From Nansenia antarctica (Eukaryota; Chordata; Actinopteri; Argentiniformes; Microstomatidae), in assembly GCA_963989245.1 (NCBI GenBank), contig OZ022348.1, forward strand, positions 29,303,623-29,367,622: DNA of 64,000 bases, given 5' to 3'. Positions 42,163-53,705 of this stretch are shown one piece after another. Both the position numbers and the translations under genes were made by a program. Within the stretch, counting starts at the first letter, position 1; every line of letters starts with the position of its first letter. The notes beneath the pieces are model-generated. The model was not told where the DNA came from. It saw nothing but the letters and a program-made list of their open reading frames with translations, and made no database searches.

Positions 42163-43695
42163 TAACAAAAGAAAATAAAGAGAGGAGAAATGTGTGGATT
42201 AATGCCATCAAACGAAGTGTACCAGGAGCGGGACAGAAATAATGGATGCCATCAAAGCACACACGTCTGTGCAGCGAACATTTCATCAAAGGTAAGTTAG
42301 CTAAAGTAATGTTAATATAATTAGCTACAATTGCAAAGCATTTAGCCATTATCTGTACATAGCTAACGTTAATCATTTCTGCATGGTTTGTTTAGGTGGC
42401 TTGCCAAAAGGTTGCTAACGTTAGCACTAGCTACTAATGCCGTAACGTTATTATCGCCTTGATTCATAGGTTTCAAATCTGACGACCCTTTGTCTCCTGA
42501 CTGGGTTCCATCAGTGTTCTCGCACACATCACCCAACAAGAAGAGGAAAAGGGAGAAAGCAATGGACAGGTACGAGCAGCACAACAAAATTATGAAAAAG
42601 CGTGAGAAGCAGCAAGATGCAGCTGCCCCAGCACTGCCAGATCAAAGCCTACCTGACATGGAGCCAGAGCTACCTGCTCCTGAGGCTGAGCAGTGTAACA
42701 ACAACAGGTGCAAGGATAATGTTGCAAGACTAGAGAGGGAAGAGAACCTTAGGGAAGAGAACCGTCGGCTGAAGGACATGATCAAATTAAGTACATTTGA
42801 TGAAGCCACCTTAGAAAATGATGATGAAAAGGTGATAACAATGACTGGAATGCCCACCTATGCCAAATTACACGTTGTTTATATGTTTGTCTTCTCCCTG
42901 TTACCAACTGGTACAATCCTCTCTCCTTTCCAACAACTTGTCTTAACCCTTATGAGACTCAAAATGAACCTGCCCCTTGCATTGCTTAGCTGCATCTTTA
43001 GAGTCTCCGTTCCAACTGCTAGCAGAACATTTAGAAACACCATTGATGCATTGAATGCCAAGCTTGTTCCAGCACTTGTGTTTTGGCCAAATAGAGATGA
43101 ACTTTTGCTGTAAATGCCTATGGTATTTAGACAGGTCTTTCGTAGATGTGCTTGTATAATTGACTGCTTCAAGATATTTATTGAAAAGCCTGGAGACCCA
43201 AGAGCAAGAGCACAGACATATTCAAATTACAAACACAACCATACCATAAAATATCTTATTGGTATCACACCACAAGGAACTGTTTCTTTTATATCTAACG
43301 GATGGGGTGGTAGAACATCCGACAAACACCTGACTGAAAGATGTGGGTTTTTGGATAAACTTAACCCAGGGGATGTTATATTGGCAGATCGAGGATTTGA
43401 TGTAGCAGATTCAGTTGGTCTTTTCAATGCACAACTTAAGATCCCAGCATTTACAAGGGGCAAAAAGCAACTGAGTCCAGTAGAGTTGGAGTCCACACGA
43501 GGGCTTGCATCTGTCAGAATCCACGTGGAGAGGGTCATTGGTGAGGCCCGAAATAGATACACCATCCTTCAGAGTAGAATTGGAATTCAAATGTGTGAAG
43601 CTGAACATCCTCATGCTCTTACACCTCTAGACAAGATAGTGCAAGTGTGCTGCGCTCTGATAAATGTTGCTCCCTCTATTGTTCCTTTGGGTTAG
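42163..43695 (+). pseudogene. ISL2EU transposase: THAP domain plus DDE_4 nuclease, two in-frame stops
   Basis: Exon 1 (to ~42291, donor GTAAGT) encodes the second half of a THAP zinc finger: ERRNVWINAIKR, a TAA at 42241-42243, then WMPSKHTRLCSEHF. Exon 2 (from ~42470) has FKSDDPLSPDWVPSVF, a basic run, a coiled coil, and the nuclease helix region (LMRLKMNLPLALLSCIF, VPTASRTFRN). TAA at 43111-43113 interrupts it. After it comes VIIDCF-like CIIDCFKIFIEKP (first Asp), GDVILADRGFDVAD (second Asp) and IHVERVIGEARNRY (Glu), so the DDE residues are all present. The first CxxC of the THAP finger is missing. It is a recent but dead copy. Confidence 0.8.
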
Positions 43696-43981
43696 TACCT
43701 ACATGGATAAAGCTGTATATGGTACGCACATCGACGGGTGAATAGAATAAACTAGGAAATAGGATGTCCCGCACACCGTAGAAGATTTCTTTGTATGCCT
43801 CATCACAAATGTGTACATTTCATTTGGAAAAACTGCATATTCTTATGTACATTTAATGAATTTAAAACTGAACATGTACTGAAAGTTTGTTTTATTTTAA
43901 TTGTTATTGTTTTATTAAATATTAACATCTGAACATTTTTGTCCTTTGTGCTGTGTATACCATAGAATGAATGAAGACATG
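43696..43981. other. Spacer between the two convergent ISL2EU genes
   Basis: AT-rich, about 290 bp, containing polyadenylation-like AATAAA/TATTAAAT on either strand (for example ATAGAATAAACTAGG at ~43741). No other feature. Confidence 0.5.
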
Positions 43982-46900
43982 TCAAGGTTTGTTCAGTTTT
44001 TTCTGCTCCCTCTTCTGTTTAGCTAGTTCTCTTTTACAGTCACTGCATTTCGAACATGATCGTTTTATGTTAGTGGTGTCTATCTTTAAGCAAGGGCTGT
44101 GAATGTAGTGTTTTACAGATCCCTGATGTACACTCAAGTATGTCATCAGTAGGCAGGACAGGCATTCCACAGTAACAACTCTTGCCTTCAGCTGGTTTGG
44201 TGGCATGTGATGCTAGAACAGGAGCTGTGAAGACTTTACCTACTAGCTCTGGAATTACACAGGTCCTGACAAATGTGTGGACCTTCTCGCAGATAATGTC
44301 AAAGAAGTCTGAATCAGGCAGAACTCTCTCAATGTACATTTCTTCTGTGTCTGCTGTCCCTGGTCCCCAAACAGCGAAGTCACAGCAGGTGAATTTGGGT
44401 CTGGACCTAATAATAAATAAAGCATTATATTTAGTCAACTTGAAATTAAAGTAACAATTGCGATACTTTACACCAGCAAATATAAAAACAGATTGATTTT
44501 TTAAAAATCACCTGATAATAGTACTGATGGTCCCTCTTTAGTGATAGTTTGCCCTTAGTCAGTTGTAGACAAAACGTGCTGTCTCTGCTTTTCTCCACCA
44601 TTGTGGTACCCTGAAGGCTGCTGGGTGCCTTAACCTCCAACACACCCATGTCATGGCAGTCACATGTTAGGACACCATCAGGTGATGCCCCTAACCAAGG
44701 ATATTTGGGGGTGATGAACAGCCCTGCTTTGTTAACAGTGAGGTTGGTGTGTTGGCTCTCCGTGAGCTTGGTGTATTTCTTAACAACCTCTTCTTCATGT
44801 TCAACACCCCATCTAAAAACAACACAAACAGTGTGTCTTAGCAATTTATGGTAATAGCTTACATGTTTACCACAACAAAGTGCACAGCTAATGTGACAGC
44901 AATGAACACAGCTCTTATCACAGTAACATTACTGAGGGATCATCATATACTCATTGTACATCGAGAAAGGTGATGGGGGATGAAGATTTAGGGGGAATGG
45001 TGGAGTGGTGGCCTGGAATGAACAATGCAGGGCCATCACTCTAGAGTGACTCAGCATTGTTTTGAGTTTCTAGGGTCAACGACAGGCATGGAATACAAAA
45101 GCGTAATTGCATATATTCAAATGTATCTTATGGAACACAGAAAGGCAGAAACTGTGCAATCAAGTCTTTGTAGTCATTTAAATGTGTCTATTGTTCTAGC
45201 CCAAGTCAAGTATTGCATATGATAATTTTCTCTTACATCCCCTAGATCGCTGTCGATGTGAGTACCTAAGTGGCTGTGAATACCTGAGGGAATGTGGTGT
45301 TTTCTTTGTATCCTTGTAGGCGACAGGATAGCACACTTTCTTCAGCAGGGAGACTGATGGTTTGACTGGGTCAGTGTGGCAGACTGCTCGTATGTTGGAA
45401 GCAGTCACCCTTCCTGCCTTCTGCTCAAACCACATGGCACATTTTGCTTGAAGTTGTGTCTCCTTCTCTATCACGTGGCACTATTTGAAATAAATAAGGT
45501 TTAGTAACAAGTTTGTGACATGTGGATATGACCAAATTTACTGACTGATGTGGCCTAAATGTAGCCTACCTGTTCTTCTGTCAAACTCAACCCTGTAAAG
45601 ATCTCTTCACTCTTTGCCTGTAGTTCTTTGTCTGATAAAGCTCGATACTGGGGCATGTACAGTTGGCTTAAAGGTGCAGGGATGTTCAGCTGCACTGCCC
45701 TTGGTATGAACCTGAGTGTGAATGAAAAGACCATTGTAAATTGTTATTGGTGCTGAGAAAAGTTGCCATATAAATGCAATGAATTACTATCATAAAGATG
45801 GCATGGCATGTTAGTTATTTTTTGGGAAACCAAACAATCATTATTATTTAGTGTTAACCTCTTTGCATGGCCAGGGACAACAGACAGGATGCAGCTTTTC
45901 ACTGTTTTTTTCTCCCTGTCTTCAGTTGCATGCAGCATGCTGTAGAATGCTGTACATTCATCAGGGGTTGGAGGTGGTATCTTTGCTGGGGGGAGGTCAC
46001 CCCAGCCAGCAGCTTCTCTCTTTCGCTGGACCTTTGTAAACCTTATCTGGCTCGCTTCAGCATACAAGTCAGCTGGTTTCAAGGATGCCATACTGGGCTC
46101 AATCCAGCTGCAGGCCTTTTCAGTGCATGCAGTGCCATCTAGCCTGCATGTAATTGGATGTAGTAAAGCGAACCACACTGGAAATAAGTCCCGAACTTTG
46201 TCGTGACGTCCCTAACAAATGACTTTACTGTGATGTATAATGCATTTGTTGAATCAAATCAAATCATACCTGTTCACAGCTGCAAGCAGGGCATAGGTTA
46301 TGGCACCTATGTGGGAGCAAACTTCTCCTAATCCTGCCATGCAGACACAGTGACCAAATCGGATTAATCCGTCCTTTTCCACAGCAACCCATGCTGTCAG
46401 TGGTGGATCATTGAGGCAGTAGGAATGGTTCACCTGACACGGACAGAGGTTTTGTTTAGATTTCATTTCATCAATGTCAGCCCTGTCACCAGCTGTAAAC
46501 ATCTGTGATCAACGTAACTATCTACCAAAATTAGAGCTATCTAGCACAAGAGAGTAATTTAGCTGTGTAACGTTAGATTAGACAACGTAGCATAACCAAA
46601 GGCAAACGTTAGGTACCTTCGCTTTGACAAGAGGCTAGAGCTAGCTTACCACTGACCGTAACGTAACGTTAGCTAGCATACATACCGATAGCATTGGCTA
46701 ATTTAACGTCACTCACCTTGGCTTTGACGATGAAGAAATTCTTCACTTTCCACACGCCAGCATTAGTTACCCAACCAGAGTGGAAATATTTGTAGCTTTC
46801 GGTGCTTTTAAAAGCCTTCATCCTGGCTGCGGTATATGGGGATGGATTCTCCACCAGATATATCCAGATGTCACCGAACACGAGATCAGGCAGGGACTTC

Positions 46901-47049
46901 GCTGCATTTAGTGGTTCAAACACAGCCGCGGGGGCTAAATATGGGTCGCAAGTGCCCAATATGTGTAGCTTTTCCGTGTATCTTGCTAGTTCTTCATGGG
47001 TGAGGTGGTCTAAATAGTAGGCAGCCGGTAAATTGCGTCCACTCGCCAT
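43982..47049 (-). pseudogene. SWIM zinc finger / YqaJ-like exonuclease gene of the transposon, frameshifted at its end
   Basis: Seven exons on the minus strand, about 47049-46717, 46433-46270, 46211-45859, 45711-45570, 45480-45284, 44812-44512 and 44413-43982. Exon 1 starts MASGRNLPAAYYLDHLTHEE. Exon 2 carries the SWIM finger GHCVCMAGLGEVCSHIGAI (CxC...CxH). Exons 5-6 carry the YqaJ-type nuclease: GRVTASNIRAVCHT, WGVEHEEEVVKKY, PWLGASPDGVLTCDC, GVLEVKAPSS with the D...ExK residues. Exon 7 has a PHD-like end (CYCGMP, then HYIHSPCL and CSKCSDC in another frame). An extra A in the run near 44113-44116 shifts the frame there, so the protein stops early at 44070. Otherwise the gene is open. YqaJ is an alkaline-exonuclease-type fold used in recombination; its role in transposition is not established. 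Confidence 0.75.
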
Positions 47050-47547
47050 GTTGCGCGATGTTGCTATGATCCTTTTTGCCCGTCAGGTTGGTGGTTGCTA
47101 GGGAAGAAACCACGTGACTGAAAGCTATGAATAGCAAACTAAGACTGTTAAGTTAAAGGTGTCACTGATGTAAACGGTTACAGCTCGAAGTGGCGGTGAG
47201 GTCTGGAAAAATATTGTCAAGGTCTTTAAAAGGTATTGAAATGAACCTCAAGATTCCTGTATATACCCTGTGAGTAGGGATGCACCGAAATGAAAATTCT
47301 TGGCCGAGGCCGAAGCCGAATTTAAGGAAACACTTGGCCGAATACCGAATGTGTATCGGCAGTTTTTAATTTTATCATTGCATAAACTAAATACATTTTG
47401 CTTTTTATTCATGCTTCTCAAAGAAAGAAATTGAGATTGAAAAAAAAGAACTTTTATATATAACTTATTATAACTAATTATCGTGGGATTTAATCTCTAC
47501 TGCTTTCCAGGGTTCAAGTTAATGATATTCATGATTTGTCTCTACAT

Positions 47548-47800
47548 AGGCTTCAGAAAGTATTTAGACCCCTTCACTTTTTTCACATTTTTGAATAGAT
47601 TTGCCATCAATCCACACACAGTACCCCATAATCTAAGTAAAAACGTTTTTTAATGTTTGCAAATGTATTAAAATGTAAATACAGAAATACCTCATGTACG
47701 TAAGTATTCAGACCCTTTGTCACTCTTAAAATTAGGTCAAATGCTAAATGTCTTCAACAAGTCATTCAACAAGTTGAATTGAGTCCACCTGAGTGTAAGG
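47548..47800. mobile_element. Tc1/mariner end fragment
   Basis: GGCTTCAGAAAGTATTTAGACC, CACAGTACCCCATAATCTAAG and GTAAGTATTCAGACCCTTTG recall the terminal part of the common fish Tc1-like elements. Degenerate, no transposase. Confidence 0.6.
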
Positions 47801-47895
47801 ATAATAGTTCATGTTATTTCAGAATGAATATCTTTTGTTTTTATAGTCTCTGGTTTGCATAGAAACCACCGCATGATACAGCTGCATGTCATAAA

Positions 47896-48473
47896 CAGGG
47901 GTGCACATAACTTTTTGGGGCCAGTGCTCAGAGGAGCACCTAGGGATGCTGCTTGGTGCTCCCCGAGCTCGCGAGTCACGACCCGTCCCACAGGATGGAT
48001 GAAAAAGGGATGCATGGATAACTTATATTAGCAAAACGACATTTATTCATAAATAAAGATGAACGAACAAATGATTGTGTGCAAAACAAAAGAAACAAAT
48101 GCAAAATCAAATGACTGCTCTTTAAGCATGAAAGTCTGTCAGACTCCTTTAAACACAATGAAATCAACTGATCTCTTTAAGCACTGCTCTGTTCTGTAAA
48201 CACTGAAATCAACTTTTCAACAAAAAGTTACAGCCTAAGCATTTATTTATACTACAAGCTTAATCGTCATCATCACTGCTCTCTTGACTGCTGTAAATTA
48301 TCACTGTCCTCAATTTCAACCATGGTAGAGGATGTTTTTTTTTGTGATCAACTTTTTTTTTTTTTTTTTTTTTTTTTTTGGGTGCGCAAAAGCGCCCTCA
48401 TGCGGCTGATCTGCCGCGCAGCATGCATTTTGGCGACGCATGCGCACTGGCGCACCAGTTATGTGCACCCCTG
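47896..48473. mobile_element. Nested hAT-like MITE with 8-bp target duplication
   Basis: Ends CAGGGGTGCACATAACT and AGTTATGTGCACCCCTG are perfect inverted repeats; GTCATAAA flanks both sides (47888-47895 and 48474-48481). Contains a T-run at 48346-48379. It inserted into the older hAT at 47275-48882. Confidence 0.92.
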
Positions 48474-48890
48474 GTCATAAACTCGTGTAGAACAGCTGGG
48501 AGTCTGAATATGTTTTCAACAAGGCAACAACTCTGCTTCTTCCGCTACGACTGCTAAGCTAACTAGCTAGATGAGTGTAAGGTTGCGTTCGTAAAGTCGC
48601 TCTGAGAGCGCTGGAGCGCACACTGGGCCCGACGTCATAGAGAAACCGAGTCATTTGATTGGACGAGAGGCATTCCACGAGTGCTGATCGGACTTCCTGA
48701 GTGAATTTACGAACGCAGCCAGTTTTGAAAGCGCCTGTTGAGTTATATTTAATTGTATTGCGTCATCAAAACACGGCCACTATTCGGTGGTTTATTCACA
48801 CATTCGGCCGAATACCGAATGTGCTTTATTTTGCGATATTCGTCCGAATACATTCGGTGGCCGAATGTTCGGTGCATCCCTACCTGTGAG

Positions 48891-49136
48891 TGCGCCAAAG
48901 GAGAAGAAATGCATAAAATGAACATTTGCTTCACCAAGTTTGTTGAACATGGAGTTTTATGAACGCATCGTTGGTGTGACATTAGAGGCACAGTTCTGAT
49001 GCAGCATGAAAACCTGTATTACAAAAGGCATCTTAGGCTGGACACGCTTGTACCTGTACTGATGCAACACTGCTCTAATAGAGATACAGGGAGACCCATC
49101 AGCTACACTCACTAATAGGGAGACAGGGAAATGGTG
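48891..49136. other. Short spacer, nothing recognised
   Basis: No coding or repeat signal that I can support between the hAT and the LINE fragment. Confidence 0.4.
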
Positions 49137-49686
49137 AAGGAAATGGTAACCCCCCAAACTCCAGCCTGCTCACTCCGCTCCTCCACCTCGGCTGGCCAAC
49201 TGGCCTCACCACCTCTGCACAGCAGTCGTGCTGCCCGATCACGTCTCTTCACAACACTGGCTCCCCGCTGGTGGAATGAGCTCCCCACGGCTGTCAGAAC
49301 GGCAGAGTCACTACCCATCTTCCGTCGTAGACTGAAGACCTCCATCTCTTCAGGTTACACCTTAACTGCTCCTCCTGAGACATCTTCTGCCCCTCAGCAC
49401 TACGTCTCCTAAAGACACCCGCTTTCCCCTCTACTGTGTCCCTAAGAACTTCTATTGCCCCCCTTGTACTGTTTCTCTGTTCCTCCAGTATAAAAAAAAA
49501 AAAAGTTTTAGAAGAAGGTGATTGAAGAAGGTTTTTCCTTCTATCAATGGCCCCGGGCCTGAGCTAGATTACTCTTCCTGCCACGAATGGTGGACTGATG
49601 ATTCACATGCTTAGTATTCAAATGTATTGACTGTAAGTCGCTTTGGAATAAGGCGTCTGCTAAATGCCAAAAATGTAAATGTAAAT
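49137..49686 (+). mobile_element. L2-type LINE 3' end
   Basis: The plus frame gives a degenerate reverse-transcriptase C-terminus, with SRAARSRLFTTLAPRWWNEL and LPIFRRRLKTSI. The 3' tail GTCGCTTTGGAATAAGGCGT, CTGCTAAATGCC and (TGTAAA)n repeats is the common fish L2-like terminus. The same tail appears inverted at 63785-64000. Confidence 0.75.
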
Positions 49687-49689
49687 CTC

Positions 49690-50219
49690 AAGTGGTCCGA
49701 GCACACGCGGAGGCCCACGTACAGCACAAGGAGACCGTCGCGCACACTACCAACAACTCTACAGCAATATTCTGGACATCATTATTTTCCAGATACGGAA
49801 TAGGTTTCAAGACCACAAAAAATGCATGTTTCTTTCCCTCCTCGACCCCCAGCACTTTCAGACCTACCGGAAGAAATTCCCTCAAACAGCCTTCTCCAGC
49901 TTAACACAGAGTCACAGAACACTGTTCGATCTGTCCCGGCTAAAAACAGAACTAACTGTAATGAATGCCATGACTGATTTTGAAGGGAAAGTCCCACTGA
50001 TCTCCTCCCTGAAGTCCCACTGAAGCAGAAACATCTGAGTGAGAGCATGGGGCAGCTTAAAACATTGGCATGTGTGGCAGTGACCATCAGGCGGTCATTC
50101 TCGGCCTTAAAGCAAATTAAAATGTATGCCAGAAATGCTACTGGACAGACTTGGCTTTCAGCATTAGCCTCCATGTCTATTGAAAAGGACATATTGGTGG
50201 AACTGAAATGCACAGATTA
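49690..50219 (+). pseudogene. hAT transposase C-terminus remnant (left arm)
   Basis: Broken plus-strand frames with RLKTELTVMNAMTDFEGKVP and, after several stops, LKTLACVAVTIRRSFSALKQIKMYARN ending IEKDILVELKC. RSFSALKxIKxYxRN is the hAT dimerisation-domain signature of SCAN/ZBED-type fish transposases. Residues are quoted in short pieces only; the copy is dead. Confidence 0.7.
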
Positions 50220-50944
50220 ACTGTACAACAGAGTAATTGAAGTCTCGAGGAAAGAAAGGAGGATGGATTTTGTGTTCAAATATTCAGTTGTTTTGGTGAG
50301 TACAAAGCATTTTATCTTTTATTTGTATATATTTTTGTCATTTTATTTCTGCTAATATATATGTAATTAAAATGACAAATATATAAAAAATACATGTTTT
50401 ATGCTTCTGTTGCAGGTTGCAAGAGATGTAGAGATGACGTGTGTGGCGCACTGGCTCAGCTGTGCAGTAAAAGTACTCTATTGTTGAATTGTTTGGTTTA
50501 ACCTTTATCAAAGTGGACATTCAAGGCTAGGAATACACTTTCACCACTGTCGCAAATATATCCTCAAATGATTTGTTCGTTTTCTTTTATTTTCAGTGAA
50601 TAGTTTGTGTCTTTATCGTCACGTTTCTTAAATGTAACTGCTTTGGGTGAGACAATGCGCTGTTTAGTGAACAAACTTGTTAAAGCTCGCATATTTGGTG
50701 GACTTAATAAAACTTTGTAGAGCGCCTTTTATTTTAACGTTTTGACAGCATCCAAACGATTCTAAAGCTGATAGTTTAACACTCTAAATTGTAAATTCAA
50801 AACTAAGTGTTAGGTAAACTGGGTAACCAAGCACAAAATATGACCGCAACAAGATGAATGAAAATCAGTAACTTTACAAAGTTATGTATTTTCAAAGGGT
50901 ATAGCTATACAGAGAAATGTGTCATTTGCCGTAACGCAAGTAAG
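50220..50944. other. Non-coding arm sequence
   Basis: AT-rich arm sequence between the hAT remnant and the CTAGC tract; no gene recognised. It is matched by 62531-63258. Confidence 0.5.
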
Positions 50945-51075
50945 CCTACGTGTTAGCTAGCAAGCTGGGCTAGCTAGCTACAGTGTGGTGTTAGCTAGCT
51001 ACGGCGTGGGTTAGCTAGCAAGCAGAGGACTAGCTAGCTACAGTGTACAGTGTACAGTTAGCTAGCAAGCAAATG
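50945..51075. repeat. CTAGCTAGC-rich tract
   Basis: Repeated GTTAGCTAGC, GCTAGCTACAGTGT and TAGCAAGC modules, self-complementary. Mirrored at 62400-62530. Confidence 0.75.
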
Positions 51076-51542
51076 TTTGCAATGTAGCAGATGAGTTTTA
51101 TGAGGACACTGCCGTCTAGAAAATGCAGCCACATTATTAACTAGCTACCAATTGATAGCAAGCTTCACAGTAGCTAGATTGATTTGTGCAGTAGTCTTAT
51201 AATTAAACAGAACTAGCTGTGTTGTATAACACCATGTAACCCAGTACAGTGCAAGTCATATTTTAGAGTCAGGCCAAATTACAATATTCTGCCTGATCAC
51301 TTATGGAGTCAAAACTAGATTGAAAGGTGTGCGTGCCTTGCAGACAGCTCCATGTGGAAAAAAAAAACTTGCAGGGGTACGTTTATTGTGGGCGAGTGGT
51401 CAGCTAGGAAGGTAGGAGGTAGACAGCCGAGGGGCTTTGAACATTCATCATTATTTTTGTCCTTTTCTAGTCTTGCAGCTGCAGTAATGAAATGGAGCAC
51501 AGACGCAACTGAGGAGAAAGGCACAGAGGAACGGTGTACTCA

Positions 51543-51945
51543 ATGAGTTTGTATTGTCCTGACAGATTCAGCCCCGCCACTGACGGGCTGAAGAGGTTCC
51601 TAAATAATGAGTTTGTATTGTCCTGACAGATTCAGCCCCGCCACTGACGGGCTGAAGAGGTTCCTAAATAATAACAGTTATTCTATCTCTCTCTCTTCCT
51701 CTCTCAGTGGCCGCGTGTCTCTGTCTCTGCCTCCTCCTACTACCGGGGGAAGTGGAGAAGCGAGAAGAGGTTTTTGAATGACGACAGACGCCGTGTGTAA
51801 GCCTTATATAGGCGGACAATTGAGGAGAAAGGCAGTGTAAAGGTCTCTAGGCACAGAGGAACGGTGTACTCAATGAGTTTGTATTGTCCTGACAGATTCA
51901 GCCCCGCCACTGACGGGCTGAAGAGGTTCCTAAATAATAACAGTT
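51543..51945. repeat. Interspersed ~64-bp repeat with hairpin core (left arm)
   Basis: AATGAGTTTGTATTGTCCTG followed by ATTCAGCCCCGCC-ACTGACGGGCTGAA occurs three times (51543, 51607, ~51873). The core TTCAGCCCGTC/GACGGGCTGAA is nearly palindromic. A TATATAGG-type box (~51808) and CT-rich runs lie between. Mirrored at 61530-61935. Confidence 0.8.
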
Positions 51946-52555
51946 ATTCTCTATCTCTCTCTTCCTCTCTCAGTGTCCGCGTGTCTCTGCCTCCTCCTAC
52001 TACCGGACGCTTATAGGCGGAGGGTCCCGTCCCTCGTGACACAAGCGTCGCCTGGGCCAGCCAATGGGCTGGCGCAGTGTAATTCAGCTTCTGATGAGGT
52101 CACGCAGGGGGCGTTCCCATATGAAAGAGAACGAGTCTGATCACTGACACCTGTCCGTAATCAGACCGTCAACCCTCTCCACCAAAAGTCTGGCTCCCTC
52201 TACAGGCCAGAACGCGCCATGCTCCCCACAGTCAGACTACGCTTCAGAGCACCAAGCATGCACCAGAGAGGAAGGGAGGTGGAGACACACGAGAGTAGGA
52301 AACTTGACCTCAGCTTTGTTAATTGGTGTTATGGTTGTTAGTTGGTATGTTATGGTTGTTAATTGGTAGGTTATGGTTAGTTGGTTTGTTATGCAGAGTG
52401 TGCGAGAGATATACACACACAAACCAACACAGTCTCACACTAAAACAAACACACTCTTCCTCATACTGTCATTCTCTCCCTCACATGAGGCTCACCACAG
52501 ACCAACAAAGTATCACACGCACAAAAACACACAGTTATCCCACACTGTCATTCTC

Positions 52556-52570
52556 TCTCTCACACTCTCA

Positions 52571-52648
<78 letters not shown>

Positions 52649-52830
52649 CGCACACACTCCCCTACACACTCAGTCATAGACACACAAATGCACACGGGTA
52701 GGTTAGTGGATTGTGTGTGGGGGGCAGTTAAATAATGGCTACACATTCTCTCTCTCTCTCCCCTCCGTCCCTCTCTCTCTCCCCTCCGTCCCTCTCTCTC
52801 TCTCTCCTCCGTCCCTCTCCCCTCCGGATC
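52556..52830. repeat. CT and CA microsatellites (left arm)
   Basis: (CT)n then (CA)n at ~52570-52645 and CTCTCTCCCCTCCGTC repeats at ~52745-52825. Open frames over these tracts are artefacts of the repetition. Confidence 0.9.
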
Positions 52831-52904
52831 TGCAAAGAGGAGTGGACCAACATCTCTCCTGAGATGTGCACAAACCTGGTGACCAACTACAAGAAACGAC
52901 TTTT

Positions 52905-53070
52905 ATATTTAAAAAAAATATTTTTATTTTATTTTTCGGGATTTGTTGGTATTCAGACTTTCACTGTTAAAGTAAACATACCATTAAAATGATAGATTGT
53001 TCATTTCTTTGTAAGTGTGCAATCGTACAAAATCAGCAGGGGATCAAATACTTATTTCCCCCACTGTATA
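52905..53070. mobile_element. Tc1-like terminus (left arm)
   Basis: Contains GCAGGGGATCAAATACTTAT and TTCCCCCACTGTATA, i.e. the end of the widespread fish Tc1 family (TACAGTGGGGGAAATAAGTA on the other strand). In this arm the site is uninterrupted; in the right arm (60193-60490) it carries an insertion. Confidence 0.75.
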
Positions 53071-53564
53071 TGTGTGTGTGTGTAAGGTTCATGCAAGTCT
53101 GCAGGCTCTTTATTATTGCATTATTAGCTATCGGCCAGGGGGGTATTCCACGAACGTTGATTAGTATATCGGCGATAAAAATAAATGCCGCGATCAGGCA
53201 ACTCGAGATTGGAATTCAAGCCTCAGGTGATTCCTCGAACGAGGATCAGCTTGTGTCATGAGTGTTCATAGAACACCGGCTTAGAAATCCTCGATATGGG
53301 CGCGTGCACGCAGGCATAAAGAGCCCCGAAGAGTCGAACTGTCGAAATGAAGATTGATCTTTATGAAGACGAAAAATAAGATGTAAAATAGTGTAATACT
53401 GCCGCAATTAACAAGGCAAGGGAAATGGTTTGGCAAGAAATTGCTGACCGATTAAATGCGTAGGTCATACTAGCCCCAGTTATTGTTATATGTTCATATT
53501 TTAATAAAATAATATCTACTACTGTAGTGATATCAGCAGCAGGCTACAAACCATCATATCGTCA

Positions 53565-53640
53565 CGATGGCCTAGTGGTATTGACCGCTGCCATGGTATT
53601 TATTCGTCATTTTAAGACGGTGGTTCAAATCCCTCCAGAC
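53565..53640 (+). repeat. tRNA-like sequence (left arm)
   Basis: GATGGCCTAGTGGTATTGACC resembles a tRNA A-box context and GGTGGTTCAAATCC a B-box, with an enlarged middle (TATTTATTCGTCATTTTAAG). No proper anticodon stem is visible; read as a tRNA-derived repeat. Mirrored at 59592-59668. Confidence 0.5.
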
Positions 53641-53705
53641 ACACTTTTTATTGCATTTCGTTGTCTGAATCTAATCTAAAATCTCATCTAAACAAGTATA
53701 TAGGC

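Larger units (their letters stand above)
42160..47060. mobile_element. ISL2EU-type DNA transposon, left end truncated
   Basis: Two genes facing each other at their 3' ends: a THAP plus DDE_4-type transposase (plus strand, to 43695) and a SWIM/YqaJ nuclease gene (minus strand, from 47049). This gene pair is what is described for the ISL2EU/IS4EU superfamily (knowledge of the family). The left end, with the first THAP cysteines and the left terminal repeat, is missing and is replaced by the antisense LTR fragment. I could not identify a right terminal repeat in 47050-47270. Confidence 0.7.
47275..48882. mobile_element. Non-autonomous hAT transposon with 8-bp target duplication
   Basis: Ends TAGGGATGCACCGAA and TTCGGTGCATCCCTA are inverted repeats; the flanks are CCTGTGAG at 47267-47274 and 48883-48890. 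Eight-bp duplication and AGGGATGCACCGA ends are typical of hAT. Further ATTCGG/CCGAAT-rich inverted sequence lies within each end. No transposase frame remains. It holds a Tc1-like fragment and a second hAT. Confidence 0.9.
49476..53646. repeat. Left arm of a large inverted repeat (outer part)
   Basis: Pairs with the reverse complement of 59590-64000, which runs off the window. Matching landmarks: hAT remnant (49690-50219 / 63259-63787), CTAGCTAGC-rich tract (50945-51070 / 62400-62530), ATTCAGCCCCGCC repeats (51543-51945 / 61530-61935), CT/CA microsatellites, Tc1 end, MITE-like sequence with GGGGTATTCCACGAACGTTG, and tRNA-like sequence. Identity is high, with small indels and single-base differences. 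The arms resume at 55640-55968 / 59183-59575. Confidence 0.93.

Noticed and set aside
52513..52746. Arg-Glu or Ser-Leu repeat proteins over CT/CA tracts (also 60483-60795)
   Set aside because: Pure microsatellite translation.
53565..53640. Functional tRNA gene
   Set aside because: A- and B-box-like motifs are present but the cloverleaf middle does not fold as a tRNA and the sequence lies in repeat DNA.
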